A DNA stretch of 64,000 nt from Ardenticatena maritima (GTDB lineage: Bacteria > Chloroflexota > Anaerolineae > Ardenticatenales > Ardenticatenaceae): contig NZ_LGKN01000003.1 in assembly GCF_001306175.1 (NCBI RefSeq), positions 1-64,000 of the forward strand. Direction: 5' to 3'. Position numbers and translations under genes: made by a program. Shown here piece by piece: positions 17,301 to 24,592 of this stretch (position 1 is the first letter of the stretch; every line of letters starts with the position of its first letter). The notes beneath the pieces are model-generated. The model did no database searches. It was not told the DNA's origin and saw only the letters and a program-made list of their open reading frames with translations.

Positions 17301-18405
17301 TGCCGGCGACGATTTCGGGCGTGAGGTCGGCGGTGGTTTCGAGCGTCATGCCCTGCGCTTGTGCGGCGGCGACCCACGATTCGGGCAGGGGCACCGCGGC
17401 GGTTTCGCCTTGCTCGGCGGGTGCGGCGGCTTCTTCGTCGGTGGGTGCTTCGCCTGTGTCGGCGCTCATGTCGCCCGCCTGTTCGCCTTCGCCTTCAGCC
17501 GAGGGCGCTTCGGCAAGCGCGCCCGCTTCCGCCAGGCGTGCTTCCAGCGCGGCGCGTGCGTCCGCGGGAATGCGGTCGTACAGGTCGGCGGGAACGGCTT
17601 GCAGAACGTCAAGCGGTGTCGCTTCGACGATTTCGGGTGTGAGTTCGTCCAGCAGTTGGGGGGCGGCTTCCAGCGCCGACGCCACAATTTCGGGCGTGAG
17701 GTCGGCGGTGGTTTTCAGTTCCACACCCTGCATTTGCGCGGCGCGCACCCACAGGTCGGGCAGGTCCACAGGGGCGGGCGTCGCTTCTTCGGCGGGTTGT
17801 GCGGTGGCTTCGCCGCTCTCTGTATCGCGGCTGAAGATTTCTTCGGGCAGTTCTTGCCCCCCGCTCACTTCCACGCGCGCCACGCCGTCCAGCGCTTCCA
17901 GTTGCGGCACGATTTCGCTTTGGATGAGCGCTTTGAGTTCACTGCGCGAGAGTTCCGATGACGAGGCGCTGGCGGCGACGACCGGCAGGTCGGAGAAGTT
18001 GAAGTTGAGCAGTTGCGGCGTTTCTACGCCTTCGGGCAATTGCACCTGTTCGATGGCGTTCGCCAGCTCTTCGCGCAGGGCTTCTTGGTCAAGCCCGAAT
18101 TCGTTGCGCACGATGATGACGGCGACGCCGCGCGAAGAGGTGGATTCGATATTGACCACGCCGTCAACGGTGCGGACGGCTTCTTCCAGCGGAATGGTGA
18201 TCGTATCACGGACTTCTTCGGGTGAGAGACCGGGCGCTTGAACAAAGACCACGGTCTGCGGAAATTCGATGGGTGGCAGCAACTCCTGGTTGAGCTGCGA
18301 CCACGCAACTCCCCCCGCGATAATGAAGAGGAACGATAAGGCAATCGTGATCCACTTGAACCGCAAGGAGAGGCGGGTTGTTTTGTCAACAAGTCGTTCA
18401 AACAT
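14308..18405 (-). CDS. RND-family (HAE1-like) efflux permease with a large repeat-bearing insertion
   Basis: 1,365 residues; typical HAE1 permeases have about 1,000-1,050. The first membrane helix is at about residues 17-36, helix 2 follows the porter domain (GLLGALFAIFVILVFLSG), and the helix-4 proton-relay motif VVDDSIVVLENIYRH is intact. Between residue 184 and about 650 the first porter domain is interrupted by about 460 residues holding four degenerate repeats around DLTPEIV...APQLL.DLTPE..L.MSPE.L.ALP. ATG at 18405 is chosen (AGAGGTG upstream) over the open frame to 18540. No adaptor or outer-membrane partner is adjacent, as expected for a monoderm. Substrate unknown. Confidence 0.9.
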   Translation of the reverse strand: MFERLVDKTTRLSLRFKWITIALSFLFIIAGGVAWSQLNQELLPPIEFPQTVVFVQAPGLSPEEVRDTITIPLEEAVRTVDGVVNIESTSSRGVAVIIVRNEFGLDQEALREELANAIEQVQLPEGVETPQLLNFNFSDLPVVAASASSSELSRSELKALIQSEIVPQLEALDGVARVEVSGGQELPEEIFSRDTESGEATAQPAEEATPAPVDLPDLWVRAAQMQGVELKTTADLTPEIVASALEAAPQLLDELTPEIVEATPLDVLQAVPADLYDRIPADARAALEARLAEAGALAEAPSAEGEGEQAGDMSADTGEAPTDEEAAAPAEQGETAAVPLPESWVAAAQAQGMTLETTADLTPEIVAGIASFAPQLLADLTPEHLLAMSPEAVAALPQDFLASLDPDLQAQLAQKAQAAAPAEQGEPGETLPLEWQAVGQAQGIELQRPEDLTPEIVQAVANFAPQLFETLTPDHLRRMSPEALAWLPETYTATLPDDVRAELDERAAPAGGLSAAWIAAQQAAEEMAKEAPPLSGAWVTPPEDGEPAQGPRFTTAADLINNGFAPTAADFLNLLVENGPPNAPQLLADLTPDVILWLAEHEENFLQNLSPAVLRMLSPEVLQALPEDFMASLDPALREELQAIASGEREVFIPEDTIARVNGQPAVVLTIYKENDANTVAVSHLVFDKLDELEAEYDALQFDVAFEQASFIEESISGVTREGLLGALFAIFVILVFLSGHGRDGRRIISWRSTLVTGVSIPLSVMMAFALMKWLPPAAHVVLNPLVDATRGVPLLGSLMHGIARLFPTNLTLNIMTLSGMTVAIGRVVDDSIVVLENIYRHIQRGEDQLEAVLTGTRDVAVAIFASTVTTVVVFLPIGLIGGLLGEFFLPFGVAVTYALMSSFVVAVTTIPVLTYMFIRKEHLPVEQETTLQRLYSRALHWALTHRAIVLVTAFVLFVVSMWLFSHRPRTFVPEMGEPEISVVVDLPSDYQMVDTLELVETFEERIADIEGLGIVRSTVGMGGFESIMFGGGVDQTRANVQIGVEDTERADELTAQVRAIANEVFGEENVRVSLGTASSGFGGFSLVLYGDPEVLADINDEVIATLEDIDGLANVSSNLSTGDTILRVDGQPAASFTGEIETDDAIGVTEKAIEAVRAIVPEGVTVTEGFDSRQQKEGFQQAGQAVLISIVIVYFVMVLTFHSLVDPFVILFSLPLATIGAAVALWLTDRVLGMSALVGMMMLVGIVVTNAIVLIDRVRKNRFVRGMNVYEALMEGGRTRLRPILMTAIAAMLALVPLALGVEEGAIIAAELATVVIGGLFSSTFLTLVVVPVVYSLVNRMKAEEVAQAGIGKPSPVPASLPEQ
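16456..17850 (-). repeat. four degenerate ~85-residue repeats inside the RND permease
   Basis: Repeat cores begin near residues 214, 339, 431 and 533 of the permease. The shared order is a W..A.QAQG.EL.T start, DLTPEIV, APQLL.DLTPE, M.SPE.L.ALP..., then DLDP...L. The first three are about 90-125 residues apart and are joined by Ala/Glu/Pro-rich linkers. Confidence 0.8.
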
Positions 18406-18558
18406 CGTCTTGCACCTCTCTGCAAAGAATTTTTGAGCGTTTGTGATGTGGCGCACAAAGTGCCGGGGGAAATCATAGCGAGCCAGGCGGGGGAAGACAA
18501 TCCCGCAAATGGGGGATTTTGTGAGGGAGATGGGACGCAAAAAGCGGGGCGGCGGGGT

Positions 18559-19422
18559 TTACCAGCCGAGCCGCACGACGCGCACGAGCGAGGGGTCGAG
18601 CGGGGCGCTCTGCGCGAGCAGGAAATGCCCCGCGGGACCATGTCCACGCCCGAGCTGGTAGTCGGCGGCGGCGCGGAGCGCGTGGGTGATGAAGGTTTTG
18701 GCGTGCTGGGCGGCGGTGAGCAGGGGAAGCCCTTGCGCGAGAGAGGCGGCGAGCGCGGCGGAGAAGGTGCAGCCGGTGCCGTGGGTGTTGGTGGTGGTGA
18801 TGCGTTCGGCGGCGAGCAGGTACATGTCCGTGCCGTCAAAGAAGAGGTCCACGGCGTGCCCGCGCCATTCGGGGTCTTCGATGTGCCCCCCCGTCAGAAT
18901 GACGGCGGCGCCCCCGATGCCGTGCAGGATGCGGGCGGCGGCGCGCATTTCGTCCAGCGAGGTGATGAGCAAGCCGGTGAGGGCTTCGGCTTCGGCGCGG
19001 TTGGGGGTGATGACGGTGGCGCGCGGGAGCAATCGGTGGATGAGGGCGTGGTGGGCGTCCTCTTCCAGCAGGGCGTCGCCGCTGGTGGCGACCATGACGG
19101 GGTCGAGGACGAGGTGGGGGATGGCGTACTCGGCGGCGGCGTGCGCTACGGTTTCGATGATGTCGGTGGTGGCGAGCATGCCGGTTTTCCAGACGGTGGG
19201 GTGGATGTCTTGCATGACGGCGTCAATTTGCGCCCGCACGAAGGGGGCGGGCACGGTGTGTGTGGCGAGGACGCCGAGGGTGTTTTGCGCGGTTAGCGCG
19301 GTGATGGCGCTGGCGCCCCACACGCCGCAGGCGGCGAAGGTGTGCAGGTCGGCTTGAATGCCGGCGCCGCCCCCGGAGTCGGAGCCGGCGATGGTGAGCA
19401 CGGCGGGGCATGTGCGGCTCAT
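18559..19422 (-). CDS. thiD: hydroxymethylpyrimidine/phosphomethylpyrimidine kinase
   Basis: Phosphorylates HMP and HMP-P for thiamine synthesis. Ribokinase-fold signatures are TIAGSDSGGGAGIQAD at the start, WKTGML, LDPVMVATSGD, TPNRAEAEALTG and the C-terminal THGTGCTFSAA anion hole. 287 residues is slightly longer than usual. Its ATG overlaps the thiE stop by four bases, indicating coupling. Confidence 0.96.
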   Translation of the reverse strand: MSRTCPAVLTIAGSDSGGGAGIQADLHTFAACGVWGASAITALTAQNTLGVLATHTVPAPFVRAQIDAVMQDIHPTVWKTGMLATTDIIETVAHAAAEYAIPHLVLDPVMVATSGDALLEEDAHHALIHRLLPRATVITPNRAEAEALTGLLITSLDEMRAAARILHGIGGAAVILTGGHIEDPEWRGHAVDLFFDGTDMYLLAAERITTTNTHGTGCTFSAALAASLAQGLPLLTAAQHAKTFITHALRAAADYQLGRGHGPAGHFLLAQSAPLDPSLVRVVRLGW

Positions 19423-20060
19423 GCTTCCACCTCCGAGCGTGTGCGGTCAATGATGTGGCGCAGGGTTTGCGCGGCGGCGGCGGGGTCTTCCGCGCCCATT
19501 ACCGCGGAGACGACGGCGATGCCGCTGGCGCCGGCGCGAATGACGTCGGCGGCGTTGGCGGGTGTGATGCCGCCGATGCCGATGACGGGGATGTCCACCA
19601 GGGCGATGATGCGTTGCAAGCCGGCGATGCCGATGGGCGCGCCGGCGTCGGGTTTGGTGGGGGTGCCGAACACGTCGCCCACGCCGAGGTAGGTAGCGCC
19701 TTCGCGCTGCATGCGCAGGGCGTCTTCGGGGGTTTCGGGTGAGCCGCCGATGATGGCGTGGGGACCGAGCAGGCGGCGGGCGTCGGCGATGGGCATGTCG
19801 TCCACGCCAAGGTGGACGCCGTCGGCGCCGACGGCGAGCGCCACGTCCACGCGGTCGTTGATGATGAGCGGCACGCCGGCGGCGCGGGTGATGGTGAGGA
19901 GCGCGCGCGCCTGTTCGATGAGGGCGCGGGTGGTGGCGGTTTTGTCGCGCAGTTGCACGATAGTAGCACCGCCACGGATGGCGGCGGCGACACGGTCGCG
20001 CAAGGCGTCGCCGTGGCCATAACGCGGGTCGGTGATGACGTAGAGTCGCCAGTCGGGCAT
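19419..20060 (-). CDS. thiE: thiamine phosphate synthase
   Basis: Joins HMP-PP and thiazole phosphate to make thiamine phosphate. Family marks: LYVITDPRY, QLRDKTATTRALIEQA, NDRVDVALAVGADGVHLG and GIGGITPANAADVI. ATG at 20060 (213 residues) fits; the upstream ATG at 20111 lies before the promoter's -10 box. No clear ribosome binding site is seen, so the transcript leader is short and weakly loaded. thiD follows with a four-base overlap. Confidence 0.95.
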   Translation of the reverse strand: MPDWRLYVITDPRYGHGDALRDRVAAAIRGGATIVQLRDKTATTRALIEQARALLTITRAAGVPLIINDRVDVALAVGADGVHLGVDDMPIADARRLLGPHAIIGGSPETPEDALRMQREGATYLGVGDVFGTPTKPDAGAPIGIAGLQRIIALVDIPVIGIGGITPANAADVIRAGASGIAVVSAVMGAEDPAAAAQTLRHIIDRTRSEVEA

Positions 20061-20099
20061 AGGCGTTTGTGTGGGTTGGTTGATGGGTTGCTGGGAGAG

Positions 20100-20128
20100 G
20101 CTATACCACAAGATGACGTGGGAGGCAA
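20100..20128 (-). promoter_or_regulatory. extended -10 promoter of thiE-thiD
   Basis: On the minus strand TTGCCT, a 17-base spacer and TGG-TATAGC. The predicted 5' leader is only about 35 bases, too short for a TPP riboswitch. Confidence 0.6.
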
Positions 20129-20198
20129 GCGGGGGGATTCACGCCGTATTCCCTTCGGGTGCGTGTAAGGTTGGCCTGAGGATGGATGACGCACCTAT

Positions 20199-20228
20199 TT
20201 GACAAAGCAAATGGCTCCATGGCATATT
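20199..20228 (+). promoter_or_regulatory. candidate promoter of the methyltransferase/helicase island
   Basis: TTGACA (20199-20204), 18-base spacer, CATATT (20223-20228). About 150 bases of untranslated leader follow before the methyltransferase ATG at 20384. I see no other gene in 20112-20383. Confidence 0.5.
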
Positions 20229-20383
20229 CATACAATTGAAAGTGAAGTTGGCCGTACTGCTTGTCTTTCCACCCCAAACCTCAATAGACGGGCAACAATC
20301 AGCCTTGATACACAGATTGCTTCAACCAGTTGATGAACCACTCTTATTTTTTGCAGACTACAGAACCATTGTAAAGGGGGCGT

Positions 20384-23300
20384 ATGGACAACCGAGACCG
20401 TATCCAATCACTCATTCGCGATTTTTCACCAGAGAGTCTGACGGCTTTATTCCGTCAAATTGCGCCAACGTTTCGTCCAAGACATGAAACGTTTAACAGC
20501 CTGATCAAACAAGGATGGCCGTTTGATGATGTTCAGCAGCTGGGTGTTATCGAACTCCCAGGGCAGCAAACGGTGCTCATCGGTGCGATTCGCGTTAGTG
20601 GCGAACTGACAGCGCGTTCAAGTAAGAAAAAGCAGTATGAATTGGGAAAACGTATCCTCAAGGCAGGCAACCACAACGCCGGCATCTTCGCCTTTTACGA
20701 CGACCGTGGTCGATTTCGTCTCTCCCTCATCACGGTGACCTATTCCGGCACGCACCGCCAATTTAGCACGTTCCGGCGCTACACCTTTTTTGTTGATCCA
20801 GATCTGCCCAACAAGACCTTTGTCAACCAGATTGGACGTGCGAATTTCTCTAGCCTGGAAGGTATTCTGGATGCGTTTGCCCTGGAAGCGGTCTCCGATG
20901 CTTTCTATCAGGAGTTCAAACCCAAGTATGATGCGATTGCTGCTGATGTTCAGGGAACGAGCGACGAGCAATTGAAGCAAGATTTCGCGCTCCTCTTCGT
21001 TATCCGCACGATTTTTCTGGGGTTTGTGCAGAAGAAAGGCTGGCTGGGGGACAAGCAGCGCTTCCTACAGGATTTCTGGCAGGAATACCAGAGCAGCGGG
21101 CGTCCACGGGATACGTTCTACAAGGAGTGGTTGGAACCGTTGTTCTTTGAGGCCCTCAACAACCCGCCAGGGTACAAGGTGGCGTATGGTCGTGCACCGT
21201 TTTCGGAAGAAACCCAAAATACCCTGCAGATGGCGCCTTACCTCAACGGTGAACTTTTTAAACGCAAGAAGGGCATCGACGACCAGGGTCTGTGGATTCC
21301 CGACGAGCTCATCCGCGATTTCTTCGACTTTCTCTTCCAGTACAACTTCACCGTGGAGGAGAATGAGCTCTACGACGAGGAACTGGAACTCAACCCTGAA
21401 TTCTTGGGCATCATCTTTGAGCGTTTGACGAATAAGGACCAGGGCGCGGTTTACACCCCGCGTGTGGAAGTCGATCTGATGTGTCGCCTGGCGCTGGTGA
21501 AATGGTTGGAAAAGACCACAGGGATTGAAAAAGAGGACCTGTACCATCTCTTTTTCCGCGAGGCCGGCACGGGCGAGGAATTTGATGAATATCAGAAGCA
21601 GGGAGATTTCTCCCCGGCTGAGATCCGCACCTTGATCGAGAAGCTGGAAAGCGTGACCGTCTGCGATCCGGCTGCCGGTTCGGGTGCATTCGAAGTGGGC
21701 ATGTTGCAGGTGCTGGATCAGACGCTGGAGAACCTGTACAGTCGCAACAACACACCGGCAGATTTGAAAGCGAAAGCCCCCACGCCTTTTGAACGCAAGA
21801 AAGCCATCATCGAGCGTTCGCTCTACGGCGTGGAGGTCAAACGTTGGGCGGTCTGGATCAACCACCTGCGCCTCTGGCTGACTTTGTTCGTGGATATGCC
21901 GGACGATTACAAGACGTTGCCCACCCCGCTGCTGCCCAACCTGACCTTCAAGGTGCGGACCGGCGACTCGTTGGTGCAGCGCCTCGGCGACAAGACATTT
22001 CCGGTGCAGGGCCACGCGAACCTGTCGCCGGCCATCAAGCGCCAGATCACCGATCTCAAGAAAAAGAAACGTGAATTCTTCTACAACCAGAACCACGATG
22101 CGCACTTGATTGAGCAGGCGGAATTGGCGGTCTTCCGCGCTATTCTGGATGAGCAGATTGAAGAGCGCCGGAAGGAAATCAACCGGTTACAGCAGCCGCC
22201 TGCAAAAAATCTCTCATTTTTGGAGGATGTGGCCGCCGATGAGGCTGCCCGGCAGGCTGAGGAACGAAAAAAGCGAAAAGCAGAGATCGCTGCTTTGGAG
22301 GCTGAAATCGCCGAGCTGGAAGCCCAGAAGCGCAGCCTGAAGGACGAGCGCCCCTTCATCTGGAGTATCGAGTTCGCCGAGATCTTCTTCGACCGGGGCG
22401 GCTTCGATATTATCATCGGCAACCCGCCCTACTTGGCTGCTCATAGCAAGGATGAGAAGAAAAAAATTAGGGATCCAAATGGTCTGATGCCGCCCAAAGA
22501 ATATAAGAACGCCCTAGACGAAATGATGCGGTTGGACTTCCCGGATTACTTTGCCAAATCCCGTGCCCAGACCGACAAGTTCAAGAAAGAGCGCAAACCG
22601 AGCGGCCGTTCCGACCTCTATACCTACTTCTACATTCGCTCCCTGCGCCTTCTGAACCCCCAGGGTGTGCACGTCTTTATCTGCTCCAATTCCTGGCTGG
22701 ACGCGAGCTACGGCGCCTGGTTGCAGGAGTTCTTCCTGCGGAAAACGCCGATGTGCTTTGTCATCGATAACCACGCCAAGCGCTCCTTTGCCCGGGCCGA
22801 TGTGAACACGGTCATCACCGTGGCCGGCGCACCGCTCGAGCGAGGTGCAGTGCCGGGAGAGCATGTGGTGCGCTTCGTGGCCTTCAAACAGCCCTTCGAG
22901 GATGCGGTGCTCAGCGAGAACCTGCTGGCGATTGAGAACGCAACCGACATTCTCAAAACCGACGCCTTCCGTGTTTTCCCCATCACCGTTGCCGACCTGC
23001 TGGCCGAAGGCAGCGACGACGGCAGGTACATGGGCGACAAGTGGGGTGGCAAATACCTGCGTGCGCCGAATGTATTTTTAAAAATACTAAAGTCGAGAAA
23101 TTATTTTCGCGTAAAAGATGTCGCACGTGTATTGGGATATGTTCACGATAATAATGTTTCTGATCGATATCCTTCAGCGCCATTTATCAAGTCGATCAGG
23201 GATATCCGCAAAATTACAATTGCTCCTGAAGATGTCACTTGGCAGGGAGTTTCAACTAAAGGGGAAACTAGAGTTAAAGGCGATTTGCTATTTGCGAGAA

Positions 23301-23782
23301 CTTTTGACAATGTTCATTTAATTTTATGGAACAAGAATCGTTTTGTGATAGGAAAGGAATTTTATAGGATTTTAGCCGAAAGAATAGAGCCCAAAACCTT
23401 GGCTTTACTTTTGAATTCGACTTTGGCTATACTTCAAAGAGAACTTTTCGGGCTTCATAACCTAGGTGGAGGTGCTATTAAATTTAATAAAAATGATGTC
23501 GAGCTGTTCATTTTACCAAAAACACTTAATCGGTCATTTGAAAATCAAATTTTTGATAAGTTTTTGAATAGAGAAATATATGATGTCTTCACCGAATGCG
23601 GCATCGACCCCAAATCTGACATCCCCATCGCCAAGCAAGAGCCCAACCCGCTGCCCGACCGCAAGGCGCTTGATGACATTGTCTTCGACGCCCTGGGGTT
23701 GACCGAAGAGGAGCGCAAAGAAGTCTATCGCGCCGTCTGCCAGTTGGTCTGGGAGCGCATCAGCAAGGCGCGGAGCGTGTAG
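20384..23782 (+). CDS. Eco57I-type DNA adenine methyltransferase (type IIG-like or PglX/DrmMI-like)
   Basis: 1,132 residues. The SAM motif DPAAGSGAF is at about residue 428 and the catalytic NPPY at about 680, as in N6-adenine methyltransferases. Between them is a charged coiled-coil stretch (about 555-655). The N-terminal 360 residues contain no nuclease motif I can state with confidence. The target-recognition part (residues about 895-1065) is encoded by DNA far more AT-rich than its flanks. It most likely methylates host DNA at sites checked by the nuclease-helicase encoded next door. GGGGG sits three bases before the ATG, after a long leader. Confidence 0.85.
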   Translation: MDNRDRIQSLIRDFSPESLTALFRQIAPTFRPRHETFNSLIKQGWPFDDVQQLGVIELPGQQTVLIGAIRVSGELTARSSKKKQYELGKRILKAGNHNAGIFAFYDDRGRFRLSLITVTYSGTHRQFSTFRRYTFFVDPDLPNKTFVNQIGRANFSSLEGILDAFALEAVSDAFYQEFKPKYDAIAADVQGTSDEQLKQDFALLFVIRTIFLGFVQKKGWLGDKQRFLQDFWQEYQSSGRPRDTFYKEWLEPLFFEALNNPPGYKVAYGRAPFSEETQNTLQMAPYLNGELFKRKKGIDDQGLWIPDELIRDFFDFLFQYNFTVEENELYDEELELNPEFLGIIFERLTNKDQGAVYTPRVEVDLMCRLALVKWLEKTTGIEKEDLYHLFFREAGTGEEFDEYQKQGDFSPAEIRTLIEKLESVTVCDPAAGSGAFEVGMLQVLDQTLENLYSRNNTPADLKAKAPTPFERKKAIIERSLYGVEVKRWAVWINHLRLWLTLFVDMPDDYKTLPTPLLPNLTFKVRTGDSLVQRLGDKTFPVQGHANLSPAIKRQITDLKKKKREFFYNQNHDAHLIEQAELAVFRAILDEQIEERRKEINRLQQPPAKNLSFLEDVAADEAARQAEERKKRKAEIAALEAEIAELEAQKRSLKDERPFIWSIEFAEIFFDRGGFDIIIGNPPYLAAHSKDEKKKIRDPNGLMPPKEYKNALDEMMRLDFPDYFAKSRAQTDKFKKERKPSGRSDLYTYFYIRSLRLLNPQGVHVFICSNSWLDASYGAWLQEFFLRKTPMCFVIDNHAKRSFARADVNTVITVAGAPLERGAVPGEHVVRFVAFKQPFEDAVLSENLLAIENATDILKTDAFRVFPITVADLLAEGSDDGRYMGDKWGGKYLRAPNVFLKILKSRNYFRVKDVARVLGYVHDNNVSDRYPSAPFIKSIRDIRKITIAPEDVTWQGVSTKGETRVKGDLLFARTFDNVHLILWNKNRFVIGKEFYRILAERIEPKTLALLLNSTLAILQRELFGLHNLGGGAIKFNKNDVELFILPKTLNRSFENQIFDKFLNREIYDVFTECGIDPKSDIPIAKQEPNPLPDRKALDDIVFDALGLTEEERKEVYRAVCQLVWERISKARSV
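23070..23580 (+). other. AT-rich target-recognition segment in the methyltransferase gene
   Basis: Counted by line: 23281-23340 has 32% GC, 23341-23400 33%, 23461-23520 33%, against 63% at 22681-22740 and 65% at 23641-23700. The frame stays open throughout. This fits replacement of the specificity domain by recombination. Confidence 0.75.
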
Positions 23783-23784
23783 CC

Positions 23785-24495
23785 ATGCCATACAACCCGG
23801 AAAAACACAACCGGCGCAGTATCCGCCTGAAGGGGTACGATTATGCCGGGCCGGGCGCCTATTTTGTCACCATCGTCACCCAAAACCGGGCCTGCCTGTT
23901 CGGCCAGGTGGTGGACGACGTCATGCAGATGAACGACGCGGGATGCATGGTGCAACGGTGGTGGGACGAATTGAATCGGAAATTCCCCCATGTCCGCACG
24001 GATGCGTTTGTGGTCATGCCCAACCACATTCACGGTATCATTGTCATTCAATCCACGGATGAAATGGATCAATCCGCCGGGACGGACCAACCCGCCGGGG
24101 CGGACCAATCCGCCGGGGCGGACCAATCCGCCGGGGCGGACCAATCCGTAGGGGCGGACCAACCCGTAGGGGCGGACCTGCGTGTCCGCCCTGATGGGGG
24201 TGGTGGCGCACACACAAATGGGGGCGCACACACAGGTGCGCCCCTACGTGCGCCGCAACGTGCGCCCCTATCGGAAATTGTCCAATGGTTCAAAACGATG
24301 ACCACGAACGAATATATCCGCCATGTGAAAAACGATGGTTGGGCGCCGTTTAACAAACGCCTGTGGCAACGGAATTATTACGAACACATCATCCGCAATG
24401 ATGAATCCCTGAATCGTATTCGTCAATACATTGCTGAAAACCCATTACGCTGGCATCTGGATCGGGACAATCCAATGTCAGATCGGTGTCAATGA
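23785..24495 (+). CDS. REP-associated tyrosine transposase (RAYT), copy 1
   Basis: 236 residues of the TnpA-REP (Y1, HUH) family. The start NRRSIRLKGYDY, the FVTIVTQNR strand, the metal-binding MPNHIHGII and the C-terminal RNYYEHIIRNDESLNRIRQYI with the candidate catalytic Tyr are all present. Such proteins cut and join single-stranded REP hairpins and are usually single-copy and domesticated. Between the HUH motif and the last helices is a linker of six DQ(S/P)(A/V)GA hexapeptides and a REP-like palindrome. It starts two bases after the methyltransferase stop and so looks inserted into the island transcript. Confidence 0.85.
   Translation: MPYNPEKHNRRSIRLKGYDYAGPGAYFVTIVTQNRACLFGQVVDDVMQMNDAGCMVQRWWDELNRKFPHVRTDAFVVMPNHIHGIIVIQSTDEMDQSAGTDQPAGADQSAGADQSAGADQSVGADQPVGADLRVRPDGGGGAHTNGGAHTGAPLRAPQRAPLSEIVQWFKTMTTNEYIRHVKNDGWAPFNKRLWQRNYYEHIIRNDESLNRIRQYIAENPLRWHLDRDNPMSDRCQ
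24067..24174 (+). repeat. six 18-bp tandem repeats inside RAYT copy 1
   Basis: Six copies of gaccaatccgccggggcg with few changes, each coding for DQSAGA or DQPVGA. The repeats keep the reading frame. Confidence 0.9.
24170..24191. repeat. REP-like palindrome in RAYT copy 1
   Basis: GGGCGGAC and GTCCGCCC form a perfect 8-bp stem around CTGCGT, preceded by GTAG as in REP guide-type elements. More GC-rich inverted pieces (GGTGCGCCCCT, CGTGCGCCCCT) follow up to about 24271. Confidence 0.7.
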
Positions 24496-24592
24496 CAATG
24501 GGCGGTTGCCAAATCGGGGGTATTCGCGGCGGACGGATGATGGTGTGGAAAAAATTCATGTGTAAAAACAAAAAGAAAGAGGAACGTGTCAT

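Noticed and set aside
15859-17961. 700-residue plus-strand open frame opposite the RND permease
   Set aside because: His/Gly/Arg-rich composition with no family pattern; it is the antisense shadow of a real gene in GC-rich DNA.
20061-20383. TPP riboswitch upstream of thiE
   Set aside because: The promoter leaves only about 35 bases of leader and no CUGAGA or other TPP-aptamer core is seen on the minus strand.
20236-20487. 83-residue frame overlapping the methyltransferase start
   Set aside because: No ribosome binding site and it overlaps the real gene by over 100 bases in another frame.
20384-23782. BREX PglX assignment
   Set aside because: The methyltransferase is similar in type, but brxA, brxB, brxC, pglZ and brxL are all absent.
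24067-24174. Tandem repeats as a CRISPR array
   Set aside because: Units of 18 bp without spacers, in frame inside a transposase gene; no cas gene nearby.
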